DNA from: Coffea arabica
Lineage: Eukaryota; Streptophyta; Magnoliopsida; Gentianales; Rubiaceae
Direction of reading: 5' to 3'
NCBI RefSeq assembly: GCF_036785885.1
Contig: NC_092329.1
Span: 5,952,001 to 6,016,000 of the forward strand
DNA length: 64,000 nucleotides
Part shown: positions 49,788-61,730 of the stretch, in pieces
How positions within the stretch are numbered: position 1 is the stretch's first letter
How the letters are laid out: each line of letters opens with the position of its first letter
Notes under the pieces: generated by a model
Databases searched by the model: none
What the model was told of the DNA's origin: nothing
Seen by the model: only the letters and a program-made list of their open reading frames with translations
Position numbers and translations under genes: made by a program

Positions 49788-52700
49788 TAAATATGCAAAT
49801 GCAGTATTAACAATTGAAGTTGCTTCTTGATGAAACATGAAAGAAAAAATGAAGGAAAAATGAGCCATTATTCATTTAGTTTACGATATTTGAAAGCATG
49901 ACTCGTTCCTGCAGTTCTCATTACGAACCAAAAACTAAGAAAGACATGACAGTAATCCAAAGTCAAATCCTCCAATAAGCTGGATGAGTTGAAAAAAACG
50001 TAATGATGATTTGCATCCATTGTACCATTTCTTTGACGCGTGCTGGGACTCATTGAGCTGTACTTTCAAGTAAACATGCATTTATAATTGTGGGTTAAAA
50101 ATAAAAGCACTATCCTCTCAATAAATTATTCGGTAGTTATGAATTATGTGTTGCAATTCTAAAATAATGCTCCTAGACATTTGAGTTTAGCTGTTTTTAC
50201 ACTTTATGCAAGTCAACCAACAAGAATATTAAATTATTCTTTACACCATCTAGGGCTGACTTGGAACTTGAAATGGTCCCCTTTTGCCTACTCGTTTAGG
50301 TCATACTAATAAACTTATCTTTTCTATTTTCTGTTCCATTATTTCTTGCCTACTTCTCCAAACATGCATCTTATTTTAGCTTAAACATCGAGTCAGTTTC
50401 TTTTATATTGAATCTTGATCTTGTAGAATAAAGATATCACATACTACATGAAGTTTGGAAGACTTTTTGACGCCCAAAGTCCTATAATTACGTTTCAGAA
50501 GAACTGGGATAAGCTTAACTAACATTAAGTATGGTTTAATTAAGGATATATATTTATAATCCTATCTTTGCCTCTAATCATTGGCAGAATTATGAATTCT
50601 GTACTAGCTTAATCTTAGTTCAACTCCTACAGTTAGAAAAGACGTGGCCAGAAGGCATTATTATTTTTACGAGTGCCATAACAACCAGAACAAACTTGTA
50701 TTGTTGAAATATTGTATTTCATTTTACAAAGCTATACCATACTTTAACAATGAATAAGTAAAAGAAAATAGATGGCACGATAATATACTTCATATAAAAA
50801 ATACAAAAATAAAGAATCTATTATCTCTTTTTTATTTTTTTTCAAATGTTAAAATTGTGTTATGTAAGACTTTTTTTTTTCCCTTTTTGAGGAATGTTAT
50901 GTATGACTTCACAATAGTCGCATGTCGGCACAGGCTATAGTTTCGGCTATTTGAATCTAAAAGTCGAGTTTTCTCATGTAACTCAGGCACCAACTTTGCA
51001 AACAAAGATTAAAAGAAAAAAATGAAATTGCAGTTGGTTGTAAAGACTCAAATACAGTACCTATGATACCTTTTTCTTAAGCAACAATAATAGCTGTTGA
51101 TTAAGTAGAAAGGTCATTAGAGATGATATGGATACTAATAACTAAAAGAATTGCAAAGGATGTGAATCCATTATTAAATAAAACTGCTCATGACTAACCT
51201 TATTTGGTGGGCGCAATGACGCGTCTATGAAAAGAATAAAAATATGTGTCTTCAAATTAAGTAGCCAATTTCTTTGAACTAATGTTGAAAGTGTTTGAAA
51301 TCTTCGCTAATCGCAAACTAACAATTAATTAAACCCTTGATTGTACTTTCAACACCTAAACTAAACAAAAGGTATACGCAGCCCCGGACAACGCTAGCGA
51401 TCCAGAAATATGAAACTGAATATTTCCTGCTCTTGGAAGCAAAATGTGGCTGAATATCTTATGGAATGATATATTTATGGAAGAAAAGAAATGTTGAAAT
51501 CATTAAACTTTTGGCCTCCAAACATTAAATTAAAGTTTTTATCAAGTGATGTAGTATAAAGGGTCTGTTTGGATTGAAGATTGTTTGAAAAAGATTTTTA
51601 GAATAATATTATTAGTAACACTTAAAAAGATGATTGGGAACATGTTTATGATGTAATCAAGAAAATTTTTTTCCAATTAACATCCAGTTGTCATGGTTTA
51701 CGCTTTGACTGGACAGATTGGTCTCATTTTTTATCTCCAATGATTTCAATTTCATTTCCTAAAGTTATAATGGTTTATTTCAGTTGAACAAGTTCATTTA
51801 TATAAGTTTTTGAATCTGCATATTTGTCCCTTGTCAAGTTTTATGTATTCTACTGAAAAAAAAAAAAAGATATTAGTCAATTTACGTATTACTAGAAAAT
51901 TTATTTAATCCAAGTTTTGGTCCGGCCTGTGTTGATCACACTGGTTTTAACAGCTTTCTCGAGCCAAGAAAAATCAACCCGTTTGTAATGTGTGTCTAAT
52001 TGTAACTTGAGGGATTTAGTGAGCGCAATTGAAAATGAATCCCGAACAAGGGAAATAGAAATCGTTCCCTTCTATTTCAATTTTTTTAAAAAAAATTATC
52101 CATTTTTAAGTTCATATTCAACATGAAAATTACAAAACGACTCTATAGACAAGTCTAATTTGAACAGAAAGTGCTGAAATGGACCTATATCTCAAAAGAC
52201 AACTACATGTTATATGCATGTAATTGTGCAAGGGTAAGTAGAATAGCAAGATAATTGTAACGTCTCTGATTTGACTTTGAAATCCTTCTCTTTCTCTTTT
52301 TCTGAAATTATGCATGTTGTATAAGCACATCGTGTAGTAAAGCTCAAGTGTTTTATATACATTAATTATGTAAAATATATTTTAAGGGATTAGAAGAAAA
52401 GTCCCGTCTAAACCAAATGAATACTGTCTTGTACCCTCGAAAATTTTTGTTGTTGCAAGGTGTGATATTGCAAAATTTGAACCTTGAGCCTAAATACAAG
52501 TCACTTATTCATTTTTCATTTTACCATACGAATGCTATATCATACCCTTCCAAAATTTTCTAACTACAAGCTACTATAAAATTTGAACCCGCACCTACAC
52601 TCGTGGGACCAATTGCCAACTTGTCTTTAACAAGTTATTTCTTCGTTTTTCATCCTGTAAGCGAATTTGGGAGATATGGAGCGAAATTTTCAACATTGGC

Positions 52701-53880
52701 CCTTCATTTTTCATCTTGGAAGAGGAATTGAGAGATAAAGAGAGAAATTTTCTACAATCTCTACGTTTTCCTTTGTTGTGAGTGAGTTCTCTTTGAGATT
52801 TGCAAAAGGCAATTCTTACAGCAACTAAGGGTGCAAATGTCAAACACTGATGTTTAAAATGTGGGTTTAATTTAGAGGAGTTTAGAGTTGACGTACACTT
52901 CCCTCTACGAGTTTATGATTTCAAACGAATCAAAAGAAAGTAACTCACAAAAAAAAAAAAAGATTAAAAACCACAACAACCCCAGGCGAGGCAGAGAGTA
53001 GCTAGAGGCAAAACACGTGTCTTTCGATAAATGGCTTAAGGCAAAACAAATTCCTAATGTTGGTAGTTTGATAAGACAAAGTTAGCTGTCACCTGAATTT
53101 TTGCCCCTAAGTGCTTTAGATGAAATGAAATGGTACAAAATTGCGACTCATGCATACACGAAGTGACGACTCTTTATTATTAGAAAGAAAGAATCACTAA
53201 CTCCTACTTTGGAACAAAAATACCTCCTCCAGTCGTGCAAGCTGCAAAGCCGGCCAGCCAAAAAAAAATACCATCCCACCACAGAAATTCCCAAGAGAAC
53301 CAAATCTGATTTTTTGAAATTCCAATATTAGTAGATTTTATTCTCAAGCCTGTACACATACGAATGTCTAATTGAGTTGCTGCTTTTTTTCCCCTTTTCT
53401 GAGACAGAATGAGAGATGAGAGATCGTGCATTGGACGGTGCACTTGTTCTTCGCACACGGTACATTGAAGACTTAAAATCTGTAATGTTTTTGTACTTGA
53501 TCTATAGATTAGTTGTGTAGTACGAAAATTCAGAGGGATTGATTCCCAGTCCCTTTCTGACGCGTAGGATCGAAGCGTGAGAATCGGCGGAATCAATGGG
53601 GGGGCGGGGGGTGAATGAAGCAGTTAATGACTATGTTCAGGTAATCTGAATCGCTTTCTGCTAAGCTTCTTGGGATATCCCAAAGTGTTTTTAATCTTAA
53701 AAACCAGACTCCCAAGATGTTACAGCTGGGTTTTAATTCTGTAGTAGATACTGTCCTTCCCAAGAGCATTTTCACAATTCTTTTCTATCCATGATTCGCT
53801 CCTGTCTGTGTAAACTTGCTTGGCATTTTAAGATTCTTCTTTTTTTTTTTTTTTTTTTTTGACGGATGCATGGGGTCGAA
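49788..53880. other. Gene-free AT-rich stretch
   Basis: No gene is supported. The longest frame (53204-53596, minus) lacks recognisable motifs. A family A-like MITE lies at 51561-51680. A T run of about 22 bases lies near 53840-53861. Confidence 0.5.
51561..51680. mobile_element. Truncated MITE, family A-related copy 5
   Basis: It starts GGGTCTGTTTGGATTGAAG and keeps the GAATAATATTATTAGTA and CATGTTTATGATGTAATCAAG motifs. The right terminal repeat is not preserved. Confidence 0.45.
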
Positions 53881-53883
53881 TTT

Positions 53884-53920
53884 AAGATTTTAATCAACCT
53901 GCAGACAGGATTAAAATCTT
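53884..53920. repeat. Perfect 12-bp hairpin
   Basis: AAGATTTTAATC (53884-53895) and its exact inverse GATTAAAATCTT (53909-53920) surround a 13-base loop. It sits beside a long T run and a repeat cluster. It is AT-rich and not followed by a gene end, so a terminator role is not implied. Confidence 0.85.
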
Positions 53921-53949
53921 GATATGGTGCAGATTTAATACTCACAAAG

Positions 53950-54350
53950 AAGAGTTCATCAAGATAAGCCAGATAGATTTAATATGAAGGGAGAAGAATT
54001 CCATCAAGAGAGGCCAGAGTGAGAGATCTATCGCATTGTGCTGTATGGAATGGGAGATTTTATGCATTTGCACGACGTATTTAAACTATGACTATGTCTC
54101 ACCAAGATTTTAAACTTTGGATGGATGATGGAAAATCCCCATAATGCTCTTTATTCCAGAATTAAATTCTCAATCTGCGCTGCGAATAGAATAGTTTTAA
54201 GGAAGAACAAAAAATGTTATCAAGACAGGCCAGATAGAACAATGCATGCAATGCTGCCACTAGTGAATGGAAGATTAATGCATTCGTTTAAACGACATTA
54301 ATCAAGACAGAATCTCATTTGAACTTCGAATCACATTACATTAGCCCTTT
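53950..54350. repeat. Degenerate tandem repeat cluster
   Basis: The phrase ATCAAGA(T/G/C)AGGCCAGA-like recurs at about 53957, 54003 and 54219. After the last two, similar longer stretches follow (ATGCATT..CGAC..TTTAAA, AAGATTTTAAAC or AAGACAGAATC, ATTCCA/TTCCATAAT). This suggests a diverged duplication of a unit of about 150-200 bp. Confidence 0.55.
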
Positions 54351-55259
54351 TGCGTTCCATAATCAAGCAGCTAAGAAATACATCTTCTCATGCAAAATGC
54401 AGAAGTCACACAAGGAATAAGTTAGCGAACTTGCATCAATGTTTAACCTGAAACTAGTAGAGACAATGGTTAGGTTTTTGCCCTTTCGGGTTTCGGCAGT
54501 CTCAGGCCGGGGGACAAGAACCGAAGTTTGAGGTTACTCTGTCTGATATGGAGGCCTGTAACTGTAAGGAATGTCATACTCAGCTCCACGATCAGGCCGA
54601 CTTCCCTGATTTTGTTTATCATCCCTTGAAACAATTTTTCTGCTTGAGTTTTCTACTTTATAGTATTCCCTGTACCAAACCACGTTGTCTCAATCCCATC
54701 AGTGCAACTTTCCATTCTCCGTAACTCGCAGTCTTAGCTAGTTTTCGGGTCGAAACTTGCATTATCATCATCACTTCTGATTAGTCATAATTAGTCGCAC
54801 CTAAATGAATGTTAATAATCATAAGACTACGACAGTTAACCCTCCCGTCAACCCTAATGCTTTTTTAAGCTGAGTCTTAATATGGTTTAAGCCCATTGAC
54901 ATAATGAAAGTATTTTAATGCATAATTGCAAGAACTTGTGGGACCCCCTTCTGAGTTGTATTTTGCCTGGTTTGGCCACGGTGGACTAGTGACTCATGAG
55001 GGAGATTAGTTACAAAGCATTAGGACCTCCCCTAAAGAATGATTAGCTAGGTTTTGAGTACTCAATATTCAAGTCAAACCCCAGCTAACATTCTTTCATT
55101 CCATTGTAACAATATACTAGTATATATATGTCCCCAGTTTTTTGTTCATTTCAAGCGTGACCGAGTATCATCATCAGTATCGGTACTAGTGAACAAACAT
55201 TCCCTTTTGTTTCTTTTTCCCAAAAGGCTGCTAACTCCACTTCTAAGAAACTTAAAAAC
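54351..55259 (+). other. Upstream region of the RSL-like bHLH gene
   Basis: No gene is present. A TATA-like TATATATATG lies at 55121-55130, about 130 bp before the start codon and within range for the core promoter. I did not find a convincing root-hair element by eye. Confidence 0.5.
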
Positions 55260-56822
55260 ATGGAGCCAATGGCAGCTTTTTTTGATGAAGAATGGGAGTC
55301 TTTGAGCAGAATGTTCTCCACTGAAGATGCAGAGTTCATGATACAGCAACATGGGCATGAATCCCTGTCAAATGACTCTGACAGCAGTTTGTTCTTCCAG
55401 ACAGCAGCAAATTTCTGGCCCGTTGGTGATGCTAACATTGAAAATGTGGCAGGGGTCGGTGAGAGTTTTTTGTGTTGCGATAATACCATTGATTATAGTA
55501 ACTTCCTAAATGTTTCTCAAGACAGTAGCAGTAGTAATGCAAGTGATACTAGTATTGTTTTTCCCAATCTGAGCTATGAATTCCACCAGGCTAGTGATAT
55601 TAATGTTTTCCAAGTAACAAATGGTACACCTGAGTCCATGGATTTTAATGCGATGGATGAGAAAAATGATAACTCCTCAGTTCCAGTTTTCCTTGATGGT
55701 CTCGTGGAGGACATTATCTCTCCAAGGGAAGTGATGGGTAGTGAAAAAATGAACAATGCAGAGACTCAGCCAGCAAGCAATGGCAATTCAGCTAATGAAT
55801 TGCTGCTTAAAAGGAAGTTCAAGAAATCTAAACTCCAAACTGAAGCAGAACCTGTTGAAAATTCTAAGAAGAAATCTCGAGTTCCGAGAAATGTGAGTAA
55901 ACTTTTACAGCTGGATGTGTAAATTTAATATCTCTTTGCGGGCATCTTTGATTAGTCTTTGTTACTCATGCACTCTGGTTTCTGAGCAGGTTCAGAAAAC
56001 TAAAAGGATTGTGCAGCCCAAATCCACGAAGAACCAGAAGGCACAGCAAATTAACAAGGATGAAGAGGAGGCTAATGGTGCACAGAATGGACAGAGCTCC
56101 TGCTCTTACAGCTCAGAGGATGATTCTAATGCTTCTCAGGAGTCAAATGGAGGAGAAGCTTCAGATAACAAAGGGCCAGCCCTCAACTTGAATGGTAAAA
56201 CAAGGGCCAGCAGGGGGTCTGCAACTGATCCGCAAAGCCTCTATGCAAGGGTAAGAAATTCACCAGCCTTGTATAAATATTCAGAATTTAGGATGATGAA
56301 AACATGATCTAGTTTGGATTACAGGATTCTTTACTAAAGATTTGATTGTTTGTATTGCAGAGGAGAAGAGAAAGAATAAATGAAAGACTGAGAATCTTGC
56401 AGAATCTTATCCCCAATGGAACTAAGGTAAACTTCAATAATGAATTGAAAGTGCCTAATTCACATATTCTTCACTACAAGAAATAGGTATCATCTTGCTT
56501 TAGTGGGATTTGGACGAAAAAAGTGCCTAACAGATCCTGATTGTACTTGACAGGTTGACATTAGCACAATGCTTGAAGAGGCAGTCCACTATGTCAAGTT
56601 CTTGCAGCTTCAGATTAAGGTAAGAACAATCCGACAATCCTGTCTTAATTTGTCAAGTTCCTTCCCTGCTTTTAGCTATCTAGTTTGATGACAATTTTGG
56701 CTAAGTCCTATGCTCTCGTGTCTCTGCAGTTACTGAGCTCAGATGATATGTGGATGTATGCTCCTATTGTCTACAATGGACTGGATATTGGTCTGTATGG
56801 GAGGACTTTCCCCACCCTATGA
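55260..56822 (+). CDS. RSL class II bHLH transcription factor (RSL2/RSL4-like)
   Basis: Predicted exons: 55260-55892, 55990-56250, 56361-56426, 56554-56619, 56730-56822, all GT..AG and phase 0, giving 372 aa. Exon 1 is an acidic, Ser/Asn-rich N-terminal region. Exon 2 ends with a near-invariant RSL basic-region lead-in ([18 protein letters not shown]). Exons 3-4 encode [20 protein letters not shown] and [20 protein letters not shown], the basic-helix-loop-helix core. Exon 5 starts [13 protein letters not shown], the conserved RSL extension. RSL2/RSL4 drive root-hair growth downstream of RHD6 and auxin; nuclear location and this role are inferred from the family. The C-terminus ([10 protein letters not shown]) is a little longer than in Arabidopsis relatives. 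The family is certain; the paralogue within class II is uncertain. Confidence 0.94.
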
Positions 56823-57889
56823 TCCAGGAAGCAGCTGCTGCAATTTTTTTTTTTCATTTTTTTAATTCTTTATCTGCTGCCAGAGGAGAAAGAAATAAAA
56901 GAAAAGGACAAAATTGCAGAAAAAAAAATGCAAAAAGACTGTACAATCTGACTTGTAATTGCTTCTCAGAGTCTCATGTTTGATCATGAGTAATAACTTA
57001 CATATTTTAGATTAGCTTTTGCAATTAAAGTATTGTTGCACATGGCTCTCAAAGAGTACTTCCATTGTACCAAAGATTAAGATTCATGAATCTATTCAAT
57101 CAACTGCACATTTGCAATCATGATCCTGATTCCTGAACAACTCAATTTTATGCTACATGTAAAGAATGAATGTGAAGAGTCATAAAATATTATTCCTGCT
57201 TGCATTATTGATCTTCAACAAAACACACCTGTCGCTAATGCTAATTGATGGTCATATTTTATGACAGCAAATTTTGCATTTCTCTTCAATAACTGTCCCC
57301 TTGATATGAAAATTTGGATGTGACAAAATTGGTTTAAGCATTACGAGCTTGAAATTATGGTTTTAATCGCTTCTCACCGTGCAATTTCTAGTTTGCTGCA
57401 AAGCCCTTGAAAGTTTCTAAGAGCAAAGCATTGAATTTCACAAGTTTAATAGATTATGTTATGATACCTTTTCACGTTCAATTGTTCAGCATTGGGAACA
57501 AGTCAGTTAATAAGAAAAAGAAAAAACTCAGAAGTTCGGTCTGTAGTTTCGTAAATTCAATTCGTATGTACTTGTACAAAATATGCCAGTTTCCCTTCAT
57601 GAATCTCAAAAGGGTTGATCAATTTTTATACCGTTGTTCTCACTTTACAATCATTAGGGTGGAGGTAACCATTCATTAGAACGTATGATTAGCAGGTCCC
57701 CCCCCCCCCAACACACACACACACACAAAGACACTACAAGTCTTACAAAAGAGGAAGGAGAAGTGAAAAAGGGTTGAAATAATATCAAGTGGCATTAATT
57801 TGGAGATAGATCTATCTTGTAGATCTTAGTAGGGTAGGTGGATTTTGACATAAATTGCCTCGATATTGTGATTATACTAACTTGGCGCC
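56823..57889. other. RSL-like 3' flank and intergenic DNA
   Basis: The 3' UTR lies in the first few hundred bases. A compound C-run and AC microsatellite lies at about 57698-57726. No gene was seen. Confidence 0.5.
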
Positions 57890-58270
57890 CCTGTTTTTTT
57901 AGTATGTCTTTGATAAACAATTTTTTTTTTAAACAATTTTGTCTACAAGTGCTTTCTAAAAATACACAAAATTTTTAAAATGCGAAGCATAGTTCATTTG
58001 CACTTCTACCGCCACAGCTCCCACCTTGGTCCGCCACCACTTCCTACCGCCACTACCGCTTGCGGTAATGGGAAGAGGGAGAGGGTGGCAATAGTGGGAA
58101 GGGAGGAAGAAGAAAAGAGGGAATAAAGGGGGAAAAAGGAAAAGAAAAACAAAATAAAATTTTAAAGTTTTTCATCTACTTCTAAACATCCAAATACATA
58201 AAGGTTTTTTCTATAAATTTTACTGCAAGTTACAACAAAGATTTAAACAAACTATAAAAAATATACGATT
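57890..58270. mobile_element. Foldback element with CCGCCA / GGTGG arms
   Basis: CTACCGCCACAGCTCCCACC and following sequence (about 58006-58055) is mirrored by GGTAATGGGA..GGTGGCAATAGTGGGA (about 58056-58105), around a tight palindrome ACCGCTTGCGGT. AT-rich outer arms extend both ways. The outer ends are not sharply defined. Confidence 0.4.
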
Positions 58271-58966
58271 CAAGTGAAGCTAAAATTCAGTCGGAAGACT
58301 TACCGTGGATTGCCCTTTTCCATCCCACGGGTGTTGTTGCTCCGAAACTTATTTTGATTATTCCATTAGGGGGAAAAAGGGATCTTTCAATCAGACACCT
58401 TAACAGATTTTATGATTAAACTGAAATTCATCTAGAGTGGAGAATATTTTTAAGGATGTTTGGTCCCTGTGATACTCATAAGTCATACCTATTGTTTGGT
58501 AGTATATTACTATGGAAATCATTTAATAGGAAACATTAGAGATATTGCCCCTATTATTTCTCTGTTATCGGGTATTGTTCTAGTTTCGAATTAATTAACT
58601 TTTTAGTGGAATGAAATCGATTCCAAGCCACCCGAGCAAAATAGACCCATAGTAGTGGCGTTTATGATTCCCGTTCCAATTCCAACGCCAGAACATAAAC
58701 CGCACCTCTTTAGTTTTTATCTTAATTCAACTTCTGAAAATTGTAGTGGTGGCTCCTATGGAGTTTGTCTTGTCTATAAGCCTGTTTCACCATTGGGCCT
58801 TTTGAAATGCATTATTGGGCTTGAAATGAATCGATGATACAGGTTTGATGACAACTTTTCAGGAAATTGTTTGTTTTTAGGGAATAATAGGATTGGGCTT
58901 TTTGAAATTCATGATAGGGCTTGAAATGATACAAGTTTGATGACAACTTTCAGTCCTTGATGCATT

Positions 58967-59946
58967 GGGCCTATTTGGTTTTTTACCAAGTTTTTTAGCT
59001 ACTAGCAACTTTTACTACAGGAACCCCAAAAAATTTTCTAAAATTTTTTACCTACACACTTCAAAAATCTATACACAAAAAATTTCCCAAAAACTTTTCT
59101 TCCTCCCTTACCCAACCCACCACACCAGCCACCACCTCCACCACCTCTCCCGGCGCCGGTCACCTATTCCGATGCCGGTAACTTCAAAAAAAATTTTTGA
59201 GTCCCTCACCCTCTCTCCTCCCCTCCCCTCTTCCCCTCACCCTCCCCCGCCACCCTCCCCCTCTTGCTAGGTGCGATCTGGTTGCGTGACCAGATCGCAA
59301 AGGGGGAGGGGGAGGGGGCCTGCGATCTGGTCTAGTCCCAGATTGCAGAGCAGAGAGGGGGAAGGTTGCGGAGAAGGGGGAGGGGAAGAGGGGAGGGGAG
59401 GGAGGGAGAGAAAAAACAAAAAAAAAATTAATGCACAGCTGCCGGCCTTCCTCGGGCATCGGAGTGCGAGGGGGAGGAGAGGGAGAGGGGAGAGGGGAGG
59501 AAAGAGGGAGAGTGGGCAGAAGGGGTGGCAGGCAGAGGGGAGAGGAAAGGAATGGTGGAAAAGTTTGGGGGTGGTGAGGGAGAGGGGAGGAAAGGGGTGA
59601 TGGGGAAGGGAGAGGAGAAAAGCAAAAAAAAAAAAAAAAACAGAGGTGCTGCTGGAGGTGGGAGACAGAGGAGAGGTAACGGGGAAGAGGAAGAAGAAGA
59701 GGAGAGGAAAGAAAAGAAAAAGAAAAAGAAAGAGAAAGAGAAAAAGAAACAAAAAGATAAAAAGAAAGAAAAAAAAAGTTTTTCACTTTACAAAAATTTC
59801 TACAAAATTTTTCACATTCCAAAAACTTCTACAAAAAAGTTTTTCACCTTACAAAAACTTTTATAAAATTTTTTCAAAAACTTCTACAGTGCACTACAGT
59901 AAAGTTTTAGACAAACTCCCAAAAAACTCAGGTTCCAAACAGGCCC
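58967..59946. mobile_element. Large foldback element, family C copy 1
   Basis: About 980 bp with GGGCCTATTTGG at the left and TTCCAAACAGGCCC at the right. The left arm is CT/CCACC-rich (about 59100-59270). The core has GTGCGATCTGGTTGCGTGAC, CCAGATCGC and CTGCGATCTGGTC (about 59271-59335). The right arm is a long GA-rich tract (59336-59770). The right end matches the short MITE at 37119-37328. Several long predicted frames here (for example 59184-59822 minus) are low-complexity Pro/Ser/Leu or Lys/Glu runs and are not genes. Confidence 0.7.
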
Positions 59947-60847
59947 GTTGTTTGTTTCGGGGGAATGATAGGGAAAGGAAATAAAAAGAAATAGAGGGAT
60001 AAGATTTTCTATATTTGGGCTAATTTTTTATGAGAAGAAAGAAAGGATAGGGAGAAAAAGGAAAAGATAAGATCTAATTATTTTTTATTAACTTACTTTC
60101 TATCTCAAAGTGAGTGGAAATGGAGGAAAATGAAATCAAGATTAATGAAAATTTTGAAATTTCTTCTACTCTCCTATGTTTTCTTTTCCACTGAAATCCT
60201 CTCCTTTTCTTTCTTTCATGCCAAATAGTATAGGCAATACCGTCAAAGGATGAAGTGAAGCGGAATGTGTTTGAGTTGGAAAGAGATGGTGCAGCGGGGC
60301 CAAATGGTTTTTTTGCCTTTTTTTTTATCAAGTTTGTTGGGGTATAATCATATAGGATTTACTGACTGTGGTTCGGGATTTCTTTTAAGGAAGATAATCC
60401 CTTTCTTTATACACACCCTATAGTGTAAGGAAAGAACGACAGAAAGCCTCAATTTTTCTACCGAATGAACATGAATGATCAAAGGATAAAGTGCCCTGAG
60501 TTTATTACTTTTCCCTCTTAAAGAAGTACAAAGAATGAGCTTTAGTTGAAATTTTCGAACAAATGATTTTGACATCTATAATATATATATATATAATGGA
60601 AGAGCTTCCTATTGGTACAAACAATTAATGTCACTTAATATTATACCAAAAATACCCTCTAAATTTATTTTAAAACTATTCAAGTTCCTTCTTTCTCTTT
60701 ATCATTATCATAAGTACATTTACTCACATTTCCGCTTTTTCTCTACCATCATTTTAAATACAATAACTTCCTAAAAAAAATAGTATCCATAAGGGATTGA
60801 ATAGAGCAAAGCAAATCCGCGACACTTCAACATGGATCCATTTGCAG
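59947..60847. other. MITE-like debris and AT-rich DNA
   Basis: A segment at about 59950-60235 (GGGGGAATGATAGGGAAAGG at one end, CTTTCTTTCATGCC at the other) resembles the subterminal arms of the family D element at 19.7 kb. No gene is supported. A TA run lies near 60578-60594. Confidence 0.4.
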
Positions 60848-61730
60848 ATCATCTCTAGGACTGTCAATGGGGTCGAGCCAACCTGAGTTCGACTCGTTCA
60901 GCCCCACAACAAGTCCGGTTAGCCCGATATTTTAGTGAACCGGTTTGAATTTGAGTCTAAAAATTAGGTCCGAATTAAATATGAGTCGAGCTTGGACCTT
61001 AATAGACTCAAACCCCATATAGGTCCAGCCCTTTAATTACCTATATATATAATTTTTATATTTTGTATAATTATATATCCAAATATATTATTACTAAATA
61101 CTAAGTATATCTAAATTACAAAATATAAAAATACATCTGAAGACTCTTCTATGAGCTTTCTTGAAAGCCAATATTAGTAATGCATAGCTAAATCTCTAAC
61201 TTTTCTTATTGGTTGAGTATATTTTTGTGTTAGTATAATATTGGTTGATTTCTTTTTTGGTCTAGAAACACAAATCATCAAACATATTTGGATTCAAATT
61301 ATAAGGCTATAAAAAAGTTTCAACTTTTGAAGATGTATTGGTTTATGACCGCATGTTTTATTACTATTTTTCATGTATTTTGAACAAATTAAATATAAAT
61401 ATTGTTGAAATTTTTTTGGTTTATATACTTTTTAAGAATTATTATTTGTTCTTGTTTAGTTTTAATATTGTAGTCCTGTAAATGTTAAATTAGTTTTACA
61501 ACTTAATAATTATAGTAATTATATTAAGAAAATTAAGAAGTAATAAGTGAATTTAGGTTAAACCCGAATAAGGCTCACAACCCGATTATTACGTGAGTTG
61601 AGTATGAGTTTCATATTTATTAACCCGAAACTTATAGCCTGAAACCCGAAGATGTTACAAATTAAATGAGTTGAATTCGAACCTATGAAAGTTCGGCTCA
61701 TTAGACCCAATTGACAGGCCTAATCATCTC
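60848..61730. mobile_element. Non-autonomous hAT element with 8-bp TSD
   Basis: The element (60856-61722, 867 bp) is flanked by identical ATCATCTC at 60848-60855 and 61723-61730. It begins TAGGACTGTCAATGGGGTC and ends GACCCAATTGACAGGCCTA, imperfect inverse repeats. An 8-bp duplication with short terminal repeats is the hAT signature. Subterminal repeats are rich in GAGCC, CCCGA and GTTCG words. There is no transposase frame, so movement would have needed an outside enzyme. Confidence 0.88.

Noticed and set aside
53204-53596. 130-codon minus-strand frame
   Set aside because: There is no recognised motif and no supporting splice or promoter context; length alone is compatible with chance.
59184-59822. 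212-codon minus-strand frame
   Set aside because: It is a Pro/Ser/Leu/Phe low-complexity translation of a GA-rich transposon arm, with rival frames of like length on both strands.
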